Shown: positions 1 through 5,697, numbered from the stretch's first letter. The stretch: 10,138 bases of DNA from Actinomycetota bacterium (GCA_016781115.1 JADDQX010000075.1:1-10138); one strand, 5' to 3'. Numbers and translations: made by a program. Notes: generated from the letters alone by a model not told the origin.

Positions 1-472
1 GTCGGATTCGGTCGTCATCGCGGCGATAGACGGAGCGGCAGTCGGCGCCGGGATGGATCTTGCGCTCGCGTGCGATCTCCGCGTCGCCTCCGAGCGGGCG
101 AAGCTGGGTCAGGTGTGGGTGGGCCTGGGGGTGATCCCCGGAACCGGCGGTGCCTGGATGACACAAGCACTGGCGGGGCCGACCCGAGCGGCGGAACTCT
201 TGCTTACCGGCGAACTCATCAGCGGCGAGGAAGCGTTGCGTGCCGGGTTGGTGAACGAGGTGGTTCCCGCGGAGCGCCTGATTGACGCGGCTCATGCTCT
301 AGCGGCGCGCGTGCTCCGCCATCCGCGCGAGGGAGTGATAGCGAACAAGAGGGCGATGGTGGAGGCGACGCAGGCGAACCTAGATGCCGCTCTCGAGCAC
401 GCGCGGGAGGTACAGCCTGGACGTTTCACCTCGGCGGAGTTCAAGGGCGCGGTCCGCGCTCGCCTGCCCTAG
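1..472 (+). CDS. Enoyl-CoA hydratase/isomerase (crotonase) family protein, 5' truncated
   Basis: C-terminal roughly 157 residues of a crotonase-fold acyl-CoA enzyme; the reading frame is already open at base 2, so the start lies left of the window. The oxyanion-hole stretch is clear (IAAIDGAAVGAGMDLALACD, about bases 17-76), followed by GVIPGTGG, the segment TRAAELLLTG and the GLVNEVVP strand typical of the family. In canonical crotonase a catalytic Glu sits in the motif GQPE just before the IPGxGG turn; here the matching stretch is GQVW, with Trp at bases 116-118, so that Glu is absent. The second catalytic Glu position (AAELLLTG) is kept. Ordinary hydratase activity is therefore doubtful, and an isomerase, hydrolase or other crotonase reaction is as likely. 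The stop is 4 bases before the DoxX-like gene, suggesting co-transcription. Family assignment is secure; substrate and reaction are unknown. Confidence 0.93.
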   Translation, partial: SDSVVIAAIDGAAVGAGMDLALACDLRVASERAKLGQVWVGLGVIPGTGGAWMTQALAGPTRAAELLLTGELISGEEALRAGLVNEVVPAERLIDAAHALAARVLRHPREGVIANKRAMVEATQANLDAALEHAREVQPGRFTSAEFKGAVRARLP

Positions 473-476
473 GCAC

Positions 477-887
477 ATGTCGATGAGGCCTGTCGCGAGG
501 TTCTTTGCCGGTCCGGTGATGTTTGCCGCAGGTGTGAACCACTTCGTGAACCCCGCCTTCTACGAAGACATCATCCCAGTGGGCCTTCCCGCGCCGACGG
601 CCCTCGTGTACATATCGGGCGTTGCGGAAATGGTGGGGGCCGCCGGCACGCTGCACCCCCGTACGCGTCGAGCCGCGGGGTGGTTCCTGATAGCAACGCT
701 GATCGCGATCTTCCCGGCGAACATCTCCATGGCCCTGGATCCCGATCGTTTCGCGTCGATCCCGCGCTGGGCGCTGCTCGCGCGCCTTCCACTGCAGCTG
801 TTGTTCGTGTACCTGGTGTGGGTCGCGACGCTCACCCGATCTGCGGCCGACGAGCCGCGGTCGCCGCGCGCGGAAACGGGCGCTTAA
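477..887 (+). CDS. DoxX family membrane protein
   Basis: Integral membrane protein of 136 residues. Four hydrophobic segments are visible, approximately residues 5-25 (with the family-typical GVNHFVNPAFY), 40-58, 64-84 (WFLIATLIAIFPANISMAL) and 97-118. The HF-NP-FY stretch after helix 1 and the FPANI-MAL stretch in helix 3 match the DoxX-like (COG4270) group. The frame is open further upstream, but that part overlaps the crotonase gene and lacks membrane character, so I chose the ATG at 477; a second ATG at 483 is also possible. It lies 4 bases after the crotonase stop, so the two are probably one operon. DoxX-like proteins are linked in other bacteria to membrane redox or quinone and thiosulfate chemistry, but no role can be assigned here. 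The C-terminal 15 or so residues are charged and probably cytoplasmic. Confidence 0.88.
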   Translation: MSMRPVARFFAGPVMFAAGVNHFVNPAFYEDIIPVGLPAPTALVYISGVAEMVGAAGTLHPRTRRAAGWFLIATLIAIFPANISMALDPDRFASIPRWALLARLPLQLLFVYLVWVATLTRSAADEPRSPRAETGA

Positions 888-996
888 CGCACGTTTCGGC
901 ACAAAGCGGGTGCCTCTGGTCGTTCGTCGGGTGAACGGCGAGCATGTCGGCTCCCGCGGCGGCTCGATCGGATGCTGGATCGCCAGCGCGGAAGCT

Positions 997-1023
997 CGCC
1001 CGACGTGGCCGCCACGTCGGGCG
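997..1023. terminator. Strong inverted repeat between convergent genes, candidate bidirectional terminator
   Basis: Perfect 13-base arms (left arm CGCCCGACGTGGC at 997-1009, right arm its exact reverse complement at 1011-1023) around a single central base. It lies 109 bases after the DoxX gene and 43 bases after the nuclease stop on the other strand, the right place for a shared terminator. There is no T-tract, so it is not a textbook intrinsic terminator, but many high-GC actinobacterial terminators lack one. It could instead be a protein-binding site or a copy of a dispersed palindromic repeat. No other copy was noticed in this window. Nothing else is evident in the 888-1065 gap. Confidence 0.55.
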
Positions 1024-1065
1024 CGAAGCGCGTGCGTGTCGTGCGGATGCCCTGCTGCGTTCGGC

Positions 1066-1896
1066 CTAGTCGCCGGTTACTTCGCCCGTTCCTGTTTGCT
1101 CCGTCTCGCTGCGTTCGCTTCCCTCCGCGACCACCCCGGCCCACGCGGGGCACTGGGGCTGGAAGGAGCAAGACATGCAGTAGGGCGAGGGCCGCGTCCG
1201 CCAGTCGTTGGTCTGGACCGCCCGCTGGACCGCCTTCGCAAGCGCCCGCATCTGACGCTCGAACGCGAGCAACATGCGTTCGTTCGGGTTCAACGTCAAC
1301 ACAACGGGGTCGGCCAGGTACACCAGCCGGATCTCCCGCGGGATCACCCCGAAGGCCCTCCAGCAGACGAGCGCGTAGAAGCGCAGGCCGAAGAAGGCGG
1401 CGAGCTCGCGCGACTCCCCCGGAACGCGCCCCGTCTTGTAGTCGGTCAGCACCCACGAGCCGTCGTTACGCTTCTCGAGGCGGTCGATGATGCCGCGGAG
1501 CTGCACCTCGCTGAGGTTGTACTCGATCCACCACTCGAGCTCGCTCGCTTGCAGCGCCCGTGGGTCTTCTAGCTTGAAGTAGTTGCGAAGGAGCGTGCGC
1601 GCCTCTTTCAGCCACGACGCCTCTTCCTCCATCCCCATCCCGTTCGGGCGGAACTCGGGGTCTTCGCGCACCTGTCGCCACAGCGCGTCCAACAGCTCCT
1701 CGGCGCGATCGGGCGTCCGGCTGGGTGCCTGCTCGCTGAAGAGCCGTTCCAGCACGGCATGGATCAACGACCCTCGAGCGGCTGCACCCGACACCGGCTC
1801 CGGGAGGCGATCGACCTTCCTGAACTTGAAGAGCTGGGGACAGCTCTTGAAGTCGGTGACGCTGGAGGGAGAAAGCTTCAGATCCGCTTCATCCAT
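1066..1896 (-). CDS. Stand-alone PD-(D/E)XK nuclease, RecB/Cas4-like with Fe-S cysteines
   Basis: A 276-residue protein of the RecB/AddB/Cas4 nuclease superfamily. N-terminal LSPSSVTDFKSCPQLFKFR carries the first cluster cysteine (Cys19). His46 in GSLIHAVLE is the conserved superfamily His. Metal-binding residues are Asp138 (GIIDRLE) and Asp152/Lys154 (TDYKTG), and three C-terminal cysteines follow as C-x2-C-x5-C (Cys240, 243, 249). Together the four Cys match the AddB/Cas4-type 4Fe-4S cluster that pins the two ends of the nuclease domain. There is no helicase domain, and no cas1/cas2 or repeat array nearby, so it resembles the single-domain RecB-family exonuclease-like proteins common in Actinomycetota, presumably acting in DNA repair. 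The frame also has a TTG at 1902, but I chose ATG 1896, which has a TANNNT box 6 bases upstream. The last 20 or so residues are acidic, polar and probably disordered. Confidence 0.9.
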   Translation of the reverse strand: MDEADLKLSPSSVTDFKSCPQLFKFRKVDRLPEPVSGAAARGSLIHAVLERLFSEQAPSRTPDRAEELLDALWRQVREDPEFRPNGMGMEEEASWLKEARTLLRNYFKLEDPRALQASELEWWIEYNLSEVQLRGIIDRLEKRNDGSWVLTDYKTGRVPGESRELAAFFGLRFYALVCWRAFGVIPREIRLVYLADPVVLTLNPNERMLLAFERQMRALAKAVQRAVQTNDWRTRPSPYCMSCSFQPQCPAWAGVVAEGSERSETEQTGTGEVTGD

Positions 1897-1902
1897 GGCC
1901 AA

Positions 1903-1908
1903 ACCCTA
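1903..1908 (-). promoter_or_regulatory. -10 box (TAGGGT) of nuclease gene, leaderless type
   Basis: On the minus strand TAGGGT fits TANNNT and ends 6 bases before the ATG at 1896, so transcription would begin at or next to the start codon. An AGGG inside the same stretch could instead act as a weak ribosome site. No convincing -35 was seen. Confidence 0.5.
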
Positions 1909-1946
1909 GGGGCGCTAGGGCGGCAGGAGGCGGATTTGCAGCTTAT

Positions 1947-2738
1947 TTAGAGGCTGCCCAAGAACTCCGCCAGTGCGCCGTTGAAGGCCTCGGGAGCCTC
2001 CAGGTTCGACAGGTGGCCCGCTTCCGGAAGGACCACCAAGCGTGATCCGCCGATGTGCTCGTGCATCTTGCGAGAAGCCTCGGGAGGTGTTACGGCGTCG
2101 TTCTCGCCCACGATGACGAGCGTCGGAACGTCGATCGCTGCGAGCTCGGCCGAAGAATCAGGACGGTCCTTCATCGCCTGGAGAGCACCGACGAAACCGG
2201 CGGGAGGGTTGTCCATCAGCGCCCGGACCCGCTCAACCACGTCCGGCTTCTTCTCGTTCGTCGCCTCGCCGAGCAGTGCCTCGACGAGAGCTCCGATCAG
2301 CTCGTCCCGCCGCCCTTCGCGCACCATCGCCTGCTGCTTCGTGCGCTTCTCGATCGCCTCGGGCGGATCGGCCTCGGCCTTCGTGTCGGCAAGGACGAGG
2401 GCGGAGAAGCGGCCGCGGTCCCGGCGCAGACACTCGAAGGCGAGATAGCCGCCCATGGAGAGCCCGACGAGCACGACGCCGGCGAGTTGCAGGTGGTCGA
2501 GCAGCGCCCGCACCTCGCCGGCCCAGGTGCCGAGGCTGTAGCCGTCTTCGGGCGCGTCCGATCCTCCGAAGCCGGTGAGATCGGGCGCGACGAAGCGGAA
2601 GCGGTCGCCCAGGGACTCGATCTGTGGCTCCCACATCTGCGAGTTCAACGGGAACGCGTGGAGCAGCAACACCGGCGTGCCAGAGCCGCCGGTGTCGGTG
2701 TAGTGGACGTTTCTTCCGGCGACGCTGAACTGCGGCAT
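1947..2738 (-). CDS. Alpha/beta hydrolase
   Basis: Cytoplasmic alpha/beta-hydrolase of 263 residues, a normal full length. HAF (27-29) forms the oxyanion-hole loop, the nucleophile elbow is GLSMGG with Ser94, the acid is Asp214 in VGENDAVTP, and the base is His242 in EAGHLSN, giving a complete catalytic triad. The cap region (about 120-190) is helical and charged. Close relatives include 3-oxoadipate enol-lactonase-like and lipase/esterase-like enzymes; nothing in the neighbourhood supports the beta-ketoadipate pathway, so the substrate is left open. The ATG at 2738 is supported by a GGGAGGT ribosome site 7 bases upstream. It ends 50 bases before the nuclease start and lies in the same direction, but the nuclease seems to have its own promoter. 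Confidence 0.92.
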   Translation of the reverse strand: MPQFSVAGRNVHYTDTGGSGTPVLLLHAFPLNSQMWEPQIESLGDRFRFVAPDLTGFGGSDAPEDGYSLGTWAGEVRALLDHLQLAGVVLVGLSMGGYLAFECLRRDRGRFSALVLADTKAEADPPEAIEKRTKQQAMVREGRRDELIGALVEALLGEATNEKKPDVVERVRALMDNPPAGFVGALQAMKDRPDSSAELAAIDVPTLVIVGENDAVTPPEASRKMHEHIGGSRLVVLPEAGHLSNLEAPEAFNGALAEFLGSL

Positions 2739-2745
2739 GCGTGGG

Positions 2746-2752
2746 ACCTCCC
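2746..2752 (-). promoter_or_regulatory. Ribosome binding site of alpha/beta hydrolase
   Basis: GGGAGGT on the minus strand, 7 bases before the ATG at 2738. It fixes the start and shows this gene has a leader, unlike several of its neighbours. A possible -10 box, TATCCT, lies at 2776-2781, which would give a leader of about 30 bases. Confidence 0.75.
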
Positions 2753-2775
2753 GGGAGCAGGTGACGATCCCGGGG

Positions 2776-2781
2776 AGGATA
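2776..2781 (-). promoter_or_regulatory. Possible -10 box (TATCCT) of alpha/beta hydrolase
   Basis: TATCCT on the minus strand fits TANNNT and would place the transcript start near 2769, a short leader ahead of the ribosome site. No clear -35 was seen at the right distance, so this is a weak call. Confidence 0.35.
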
Positions 2782-2812
2782 GCCCTAGCGCGACGAACAG
2801 CTCGAGACGGAG

Positions 2813-2842
2813 AAAAGCCCCCGGAGACTGGGCTCCGGGGGC
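2813..2842 (-). terminator. Intrinsic terminator of the small membrane protein gene
   Basis: Ten-base perfect stem (GCCCCCGGAG at 2817-2826 pairing with 2833-2842) with a 6-base loop, followed on the minus strand by TTTT (2813-2816). It begins 25 bases after the stop codon at 2868. This is a textbook Rho-independent terminator, and it separates the membrane protein gene from the hydrolase gene downstream. Confidence 0.9.
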
Positions 2843-2867
2843 CTCTCTGGGGCTGCTGTCGCCGCGG

Positions 2868-3182
2868 CTAGGCGGCCTTCACGGTGCGAGAGCTGGTGTC
2901 GCTGCGGTGGCCGAGCACCTCGCCGACGTGCTCGAACACCTTCGGCAGCGCGTAGCCCGCCGCGGCGATCATGAGCCCGGTGCCGATGTAGCCGAGCATC
3001 TCCGAGCGCACCTCGATGTTCCACTGAGCGAACAGCGAGAACTCGAGCGCCCAGGCCACGAGCGCGCCCAGCGCGATCGTCAGGATGGACTGGATCTTCG
3101 AGAGATCCACGTACTCGTTGAGCATGTCGACGACCTTGAACGTGCCGATCCCGAGAAGAACCACGATCCCGAACTCGTACAT
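2868..3182 (-). CDS. Small membrane protein of unknown function, three predicted helices
   Basis: A 104-residue protein I do not recognise. Three hydrophobic stretches are visible: about residues 4-21 (FGIVVLLGIGTFKVVDML), 33-52 (ILTIALGALVAWALEFSLF) and 62-80 (MLGYIGTGLMIAAAGYALP), with charged linkers between them and a polar basic tail (GHRSDTSSRTVKAA). The frame is open up to an ATG at 3233, but the internal ATG at 3182 has a perfect GGAGGT site 7 bases upstream, while the extra 17 residues are polar and unsupported, so 3182 is the better start. Size and topology recall phage holins or holin-like proteins, but I see no phage genes nearby and no diagnostic motif. It is a single-gene unit with its own terminator. 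A palindrome at 3272-3289, about 90 bases upstream, may regulate it. Confidence 0.78.
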   Translation of the reverse strand: MYEFGIVVLLGIGTFKVVDMLNEYVDLSKIQSILTIALGALVAWALEFSLFAQWNIEVRSEMLGYIGTGLMIAAAGYALPKVFEHVGEVLGHRSDTSSRTVKAA

Positions 3183-3189
3183 CTGAAGC

Positions 3190-3195
3190 ACCTCC
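3190..3195 (-). promoter_or_regulatory. Ribosome binding site deciding the start of the small membrane protein
   Basis: Perfect GGAGGT on the minus strand, 7 bases before the ATG at 3182. It argues against the upstream ATG at 3233. Confidence 0.8.
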
Positions 3196-3271
3196 GTGTC
3201 CCCTTGGACGGCCATTCCGTCCGTGGCACACATTTAGACGTCGAGACGCAAAGACGGTTACAGGCCGAAAA

Positions 3272-3289
3272 ATAGTCTGGCCGGACTAT
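3272..3289. promoter_or_regulatory. 18-bp near-perfect palindrome, candidate operator
   Basis: ATAGTC and GACTAT flank a central TGGCCG; the whole 18 bases are palindromic except for one mismatched pair (T3278/G3283). It stands in AT-richer DNA about 90 bases upstream of the small membrane protein start, the position and size of a dimeric repressor site. No regulator gene is adjacent and no second copy was noticed. The rest of the gap between that gene and 3405 holds no gene I can support. Confidence 0.4.
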
Positions 3290-3359
3290 CGACGGAAGCG
3301 GCGCGCCCACCCACACTGGCTGCAGCGCGGGGGTTCAGTCGCATTCGCCGCCGCAGCCA

Positions 3360-3384
3360 TCCGACGCACTGCCCACGCGTCGGA
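3360..3384 (-). terminator. Possible hairpin terminator after the 140-residue protein gene
   Basis: Eight-base arms (TCCGACGC at 3360-3367, its complement at 3377-3384) with a 9-base loop, starting 21 bases past the stop codon at 3406 on the minus strand. No T-tract follows, so this is a tentative call. Confidence 0.35.
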
Positions 3385-3405
3385 GACTCCCGCCCTATTT
3401 TCCTC

Positions 3406-3828
3406 TTAGGGCGTGCCGGTGGCGTCGCTCGCGGTCACAGGGAAGTCCGCGCGCGCGACCTCGATCTCGTCGAGGTAGAAGACGACGGTGTAGTCGGCGG
3501 CATAGTCGAACTTCAGATCGATCACCTCGTCTTCCAGTCGCTCGACGTGCTGCTCTGTCGGCGAATGGAGCTCCCGCGGCACGCTCTCGTAGATGGTGAT
3601 CCCGCCCGGCCCCTCGATCTTCCATTGCTCGGTGAAGCTTCCGTGGTTCTCCGCCCAAGCCCTCAGTACCAGGAAGGCCCCGGCTTCGCCCGGCTCCTCG
3701 CGGAGCAGCACCCCGCTCTCCAAGCTCGGATGCACCTCTCCGCCCAGCATCACGAAGCGTTCTCTGTCGATCACCTTCGCGTAGACAAGCCTTGCTCCCA
3801 CGGAGCCTCCTTTTCGTTGCTCGCTCAT
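3406..3828 (-). CDS. Hypothetical protein, probably beta-rich and soluble
   Basis: A 140-residue protein I do not recognise. It has no signal peptide or membrane segment. Alternating hydrophobic stretches (ARLVYAKVIDRERFVMLGG, AFLVLRAWAEN, GITIYESV, YTVVFYLDEIEVARADFPV) suggest a beta-sandwich. The C-terminal strand pattern, ending in an edge strand plus FPV, resembles Ig-like or DUF-type domains. It follows the Rossmann protein gene at a stop/start junction of tandem 14-bp repeats, so it is probably translationally coupled to that gene. The start is uncertain: ATG 3828 lies in the last full repeat, whereas GTG 3801 (131 residues) has AAAGGAGG ending 4 bases upstream and would begin with the first strand. 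The long frame is kept here; I think GTG 3801 is at least as likely. Confidence 0.75.
   Translation of the reverse strand: MSEQRKGGSVGARLVYAKVIDRERFVMLGGEVHPSLESGVLLREEPGEAGAFLVLRAWAENHGSFTEQWKIEGPGGITIYESVPRELHSPTEQHVERLEDEVIDLKFDYAADYTVVFYLDEIEVARADFPVTASDATGTP
3806..3813 (-). promoter_or_regulatory. Ribosome-site-like sequence inside the 5' end of the 140-residue protein gene
   Basis: AAAGGAGG on the minus strand ends 4 bases before an in-frame GTG at 3801. It lies inside the reading frame if ATG 3828 is used (coding Arg-Lys-Gly-Gly), so it may show that the real start is GTG 3801. Confidence 0.5.
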
Positions 3829-3851
3829 CGTTGCTCGCTCATCGTTGCTCG
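3815..3851. repeat. 14-bp tandem repeat, 2.6 copies, at a stop/start junction
   Basis: The unit CGTTGCTCGCTCAT occurs at 3815-3828 and 3829-3842, followed by its first 9 bases at 3843-3851. On the minus strand each full copy carries an ATG, with TGA overlapping the upstream one. The upstream protein therefore ends in EQR-stop, a five-residue frame Met-Ser-Glu-Gln-Arg-stop follows, and the next gene again begins Met-Ser-Glu-Gln-Arg. Because 14 is not a multiple of 3, the duplication shifts the frame by design or accident. Confidence 0.9.
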
Positions 3852-4915
3852 TAGACGTCGACCCTCACGTCGTGGTCGAGGAATTCTTTCCGCCACCTGT
3901 CGATGCCCATCACCTGCACCGGCGAAACGACTCCCCGCAGGTCGAAGTCGGTCTCGCTCATCCGCAACGCCCCCGCGCTCAGGAACTCCGCCGTGAGGCC
4001 GTACACGTCGCGCCCCGTGATCGCGACGTTTCGCCAACTGTCGCCGCCACGCGCTTCGGCCAGGATCGTCCACCGCCCTCTGGCGCGTTGCCGATCGTTC
4101 GGGCCCTCCGGCAACAGGTCCAGGATCCGGTCCGTGAGCTTCCGAACGGGTTCGCTCGAGGCCAGCTTCAGCATCGGGATCCCGACGCGCATGAGCGAAC
4201 GCGACAGCGGGTCCGTCGTTACGTAGAGCTGCAGCGAGTGGAGATCGAGGTGCAGAGGCGCGAGATGCCCCTCCGCAAGCGGGAAAGACACCGCCGGCTT
4301 CGCTCCGAGCGGAGGCGGCATCGGCGCCCATCTGTTCTCCTCACCGGCCTTCACCCGCCGCACGCGTCCCTGTTCGAGCCAGGCGCCTTCGGCCGCGGCT
4401 ATGCCGAAGATGGATCGAAGGGTTCCCCTGGAGCCGGAGCTGGGGAACGCGTACGTCAGCACCAGATCCGGTTGCTCCAACTCTCGTGTCGCAAGCGTCG
4501 CGGCCACGTCCCCGGGGACCTCGTCGAATCCCATGGCCGGAGCCATGGCGATGCCCGAATCGCGAGCCTCGTCCGCGCGCATCGCGATCAGCCGTTCGAT
4601 GAAGGTTCCCTCACCCGTCGAATCGAGGTAATGGACGCGCGCTTGGAGCGCCGCCTCTACCGCCGTCCATCCGAGCTCGGAGAAGGGGCCGACACAGGTG
4701 ATCATCACCTTCACGTCGCGGAGCGCCCGGGCCAGCGCGTCGACGTTTCCCACCGCGGCGACCCGCACCTCCGGGCCGCCGGTGGTCTCCGACAGCGTCT
4801 CGAGTTTGTCGCGGTCACGTCCCGCTATCGCGAAGCTCGCTCCGCGGCGCGCCAGTGCGTGCGCGGTGAGGCGGCCCGTGTAGCCGGTGGCACCGAAGAG
4901 CAGGATGTCCGGCAT
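3839..4915 (-). CDS. Saccharopine dehydrogenase-like NAD(P)-binding protein
   Basis: A 358-residue protein of the saccharopine dehydrogenase/trans-acting enoyl reductase-like family (COG3268 type). N-terminal Rossmann motif GATGYTG at 8-14, then AIAGRD at 30-35, a position often used to bind NADP phosphate. The second-half strands VMITCVGPFSELG and VHYLDSTGEG are characteristic of the family, as is MGFDEVPGD. In Actinomycetota such proteins include the enoyl reductase of phthiocerol lipid synthesis and its many uncharacterised paralogues; no polyketide synthase is visible here. The C-terminus ends inside a 14-bp tandem repeat, coupled to the next gene. It is divergent from the phosphatase gene with only 30 bases between start codons. 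ATG 4915 has no ribosome site, but a TANNNT box lies 6 bases upstream, suggesting a leaderless mRNA. Confidence 0.88.
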   Translation of the reverse strand: MPDILLFGATGYTGRLTAHALARRGASFAIAGRDRDKLETLSETTGGPEVRVAAVGNVDALARALRDVKVMITCVGPFSELGWTAVEAALQARVHYLDSTGEGTFIERLIAMRADEARDSGIAMAPAMGFDEVPGDVAATLATRELEQPDLVLTYAFPSSGSRGTLRSIFGIAAAEGAWLEQGRVRRVKAGEENRWAPMPPPLGAKPAVSFPLAEGHLAPLHLDLHSLQLYVTTDPLSRSLMRVGIPMLKLASSEPVRKLTDRILDLLPEGPNDRQRARGRWTILAEARGGDSWRNVAITGRDVYGLTAEFLSAGALRMSETDFDLRGVVSPVQVMGIDRWRKEFLDHDVRVDVYEQR

Positions 4916-4921
4916 CGTCGG

Positions 4922-4927
4922 AGACTA
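4922..4927 (-). promoter_or_regulatory. -10 box (TAGTCT) of the Rossmann protein gene, leaderless type
   Basis: TAGTCT on the minus strand ends 6 bases before the ATG at 4915. It faces the divergent -10 box at 4933-4938, only 5 bases away, so the two promoters must interfere or be bound alternately. Confidence 0.55.
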
Positions 4928-4932
4928 CCCAC

Positions 4933-4938
4933 TACCCT
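4933..4938 (+). promoter_or_regulatory. -10 box (TACCCT) of the phosphatase gene, leaderless type
   Basis: TACCCT on the plus strand ends 7 bases before the ATG at 4946, consistent with transcription starting on the first base of the start codon. Confidence 0.55.
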
Positions 4939-4945
4939 TCGGCGG

Positions 4946-5545
4946 ATGAGCGTCACGATCCATCTCGTTCGACACGGCGAAGTGGAGAATCCGAAAGGCG
5001 TCATCTACGGGCGGCTGCCCGGCTACAACCTGTCGGAGCGCGGACAGCGTCAGGCCGAAGCCGCGGCCGATCGTCTCGCGGCTGCCGACCTTGGGGCGCT
5101 ATGGGCGAGCCCGCTGGAGCGCGCGCAGGAGACGGCGCAAGCGATCGCGGCGCGGCACCCGGGGTTGGAGATCGTCACCGACCAACGCATCATCGAGAGC
5201 GCGACGACGGTCGAGGGGGTCGGAAGGGACGTGATGGCCCTCCTTCGGTCGCCGAAGCACTGGTGGCACTTCCGGAATCCCTGGGGCCCGTCGTGGGGTG
5301 AGAGCTTCAGCGACATCAAAGCGCGGATGCTGGATGCGATAGAGGACGCGCGCAGTCAGGCGGGGGGACGCGAGCTCGCGATCGTCTCGCACCAGACGCC
5401 CGTGCTGGTCGCGCGCCTCGCTCTGGCTCGGCGTCGGGTCCCGCCGTGGCTCGCGTTCACCCCATGCGGAACCGGATCGGTGACGACGCTGATGCTGGAA
5501 GAGGGGAAGGTGTTGTCCGCCGCGTACTTCGCTCCGCCGATCTGA
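4946..5545 (+). CDS. Histidine phosphatase family protein (phosphoglycerate mutase-like)
   Basis: A 199-residue protein of the histidine phosphatase superfamily branch 1. The phospho-accepting motif is LVRHGE with His10 (Arg9, Gly11); Arg59 in SPLERAQETA, the acid Glu84 (IIES) and the second catalytic His149 in IVSHQTP complete the active site. No membrane or signal segments. Members include phosphoglycerate mutases, cobalamin-pathway phosphatases and broad phosphatases; the short length and absence of the mutase insert favour a phosphatase, with unknown substrate. The frame is open far upstream, antisense to the Rossmann gene, but ATG 4946 starts exactly at the family's first beta-strand and is preceded by a TANNNT box at leaderless spacing. 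It ends 2 bases before the convergent zinc-ribbon gene. Confidence 0.93.
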   Translation: MSVTIHLVRHGEVENPKGVIYGRLPGYNLSERGQRQAEAAADRLAAADLGALWASPLERAQETAQAIAARHPGLEIVTDQRIIESATTVEGVGRDVMALLRSPKHWWHFRNPWGPSWGESFSDIKARMLDAIEDARSQAGGRELAIVSHQTPVLVARLALARRRVPPWLAFTPCGTGSVTTLMLEEGKVLSAAYFAPPI

Positions 5546-5547
5546 GA

Positions 5548-5685
5548 CTAGTCGCCGACCCTCTCGTCTTGTTTCTCCTGGATGGTCTCGAGCAACGGCG
5601 AGGAACAGACGGGACACACCGGAGTGTCGTCCGCGTCGACGTACAGGGTGCGCTGGCAGGTCGAACAGAAAGCCTTCAACGTCAT
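5548..5685 (-). CDS. Small zinc-ribbon protein, 45 residues
   Basis: A complete short gene on the minus strand: ATG at 5685, TAG at 5548-5550. It encodes a rubredoxin-like or zinc-ribbon knuckle pair: Cys7-x2-Cys10 (FCSTCQRTLYV) and Cys24-x2-Cys27 (VCPVCSSPL), spaced by 13 residues. A charged C-terminal tail (ETIQEKQDERVGD) follows. Four Cys in two CxxC pairs in only 45 residues, a start with a TANNNT box 6 bases upstream and a clean fit between its neighbours make this a convincing gene despite its size. It probably binds zinc; role unknown. It is convergent with the phosphatase (2 bases apart) and divergent from the FAD oxidoreductase. Confidence 0.82.
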   Translation of the reverse strand: MTLKAFCSTCQRTLYVDADDTPVCPVCSSPLLETIQEKQDERVGD

Positions 5686-5691
5686 GAGGAA

Positions 5692-5697
5692 AAGGTA
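5692..5697 (-). promoter_or_regulatory. -10 box (TACCTT) of the zinc-ribbon gene, leaderless type
   Basis: TACCTT on the minus strand ends 6 bases before the ATG at 5685. It overlaps by two bases the opposite-strand box at 5696-5701. Confidence 0.5.

Noticed and set aside
884..1456. 190-residue minus-strand frame with Arg-rich sequence
   Set aside because: Overlaps the nuclease gene in another frame and reads through the palindrome; no recognisable motif.
1066..1896. Cas4 of a CRISPR system
   Set aside because: No repeat array, cas1, cas2 or other cas genes in the window; single-domain RecB-like nucleases are common outside CRISPR loci.
2868..3182. Phage holin and a prophage remnant
   Set aside because: Three helices and small size are not enough; no lysin, structural phage gene, integrase or attachment site is seen.
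2055..3275. 406-residue open frame on the plus strand
   Set aside because: It runs antisense to the alpha/beta hydrolase and the small membrane protein, is Arg/Glu/His-rich as expected for a GC-rich shadow frame, and shows no domain motif.
3845..4945. Long plus-strand N-terminal extension of the histidine phosphatase frame
   Set aside because: Antisense to the Rossmann protein gene; composition is shadow-like and the phosphatase family begins at ATG 4946.
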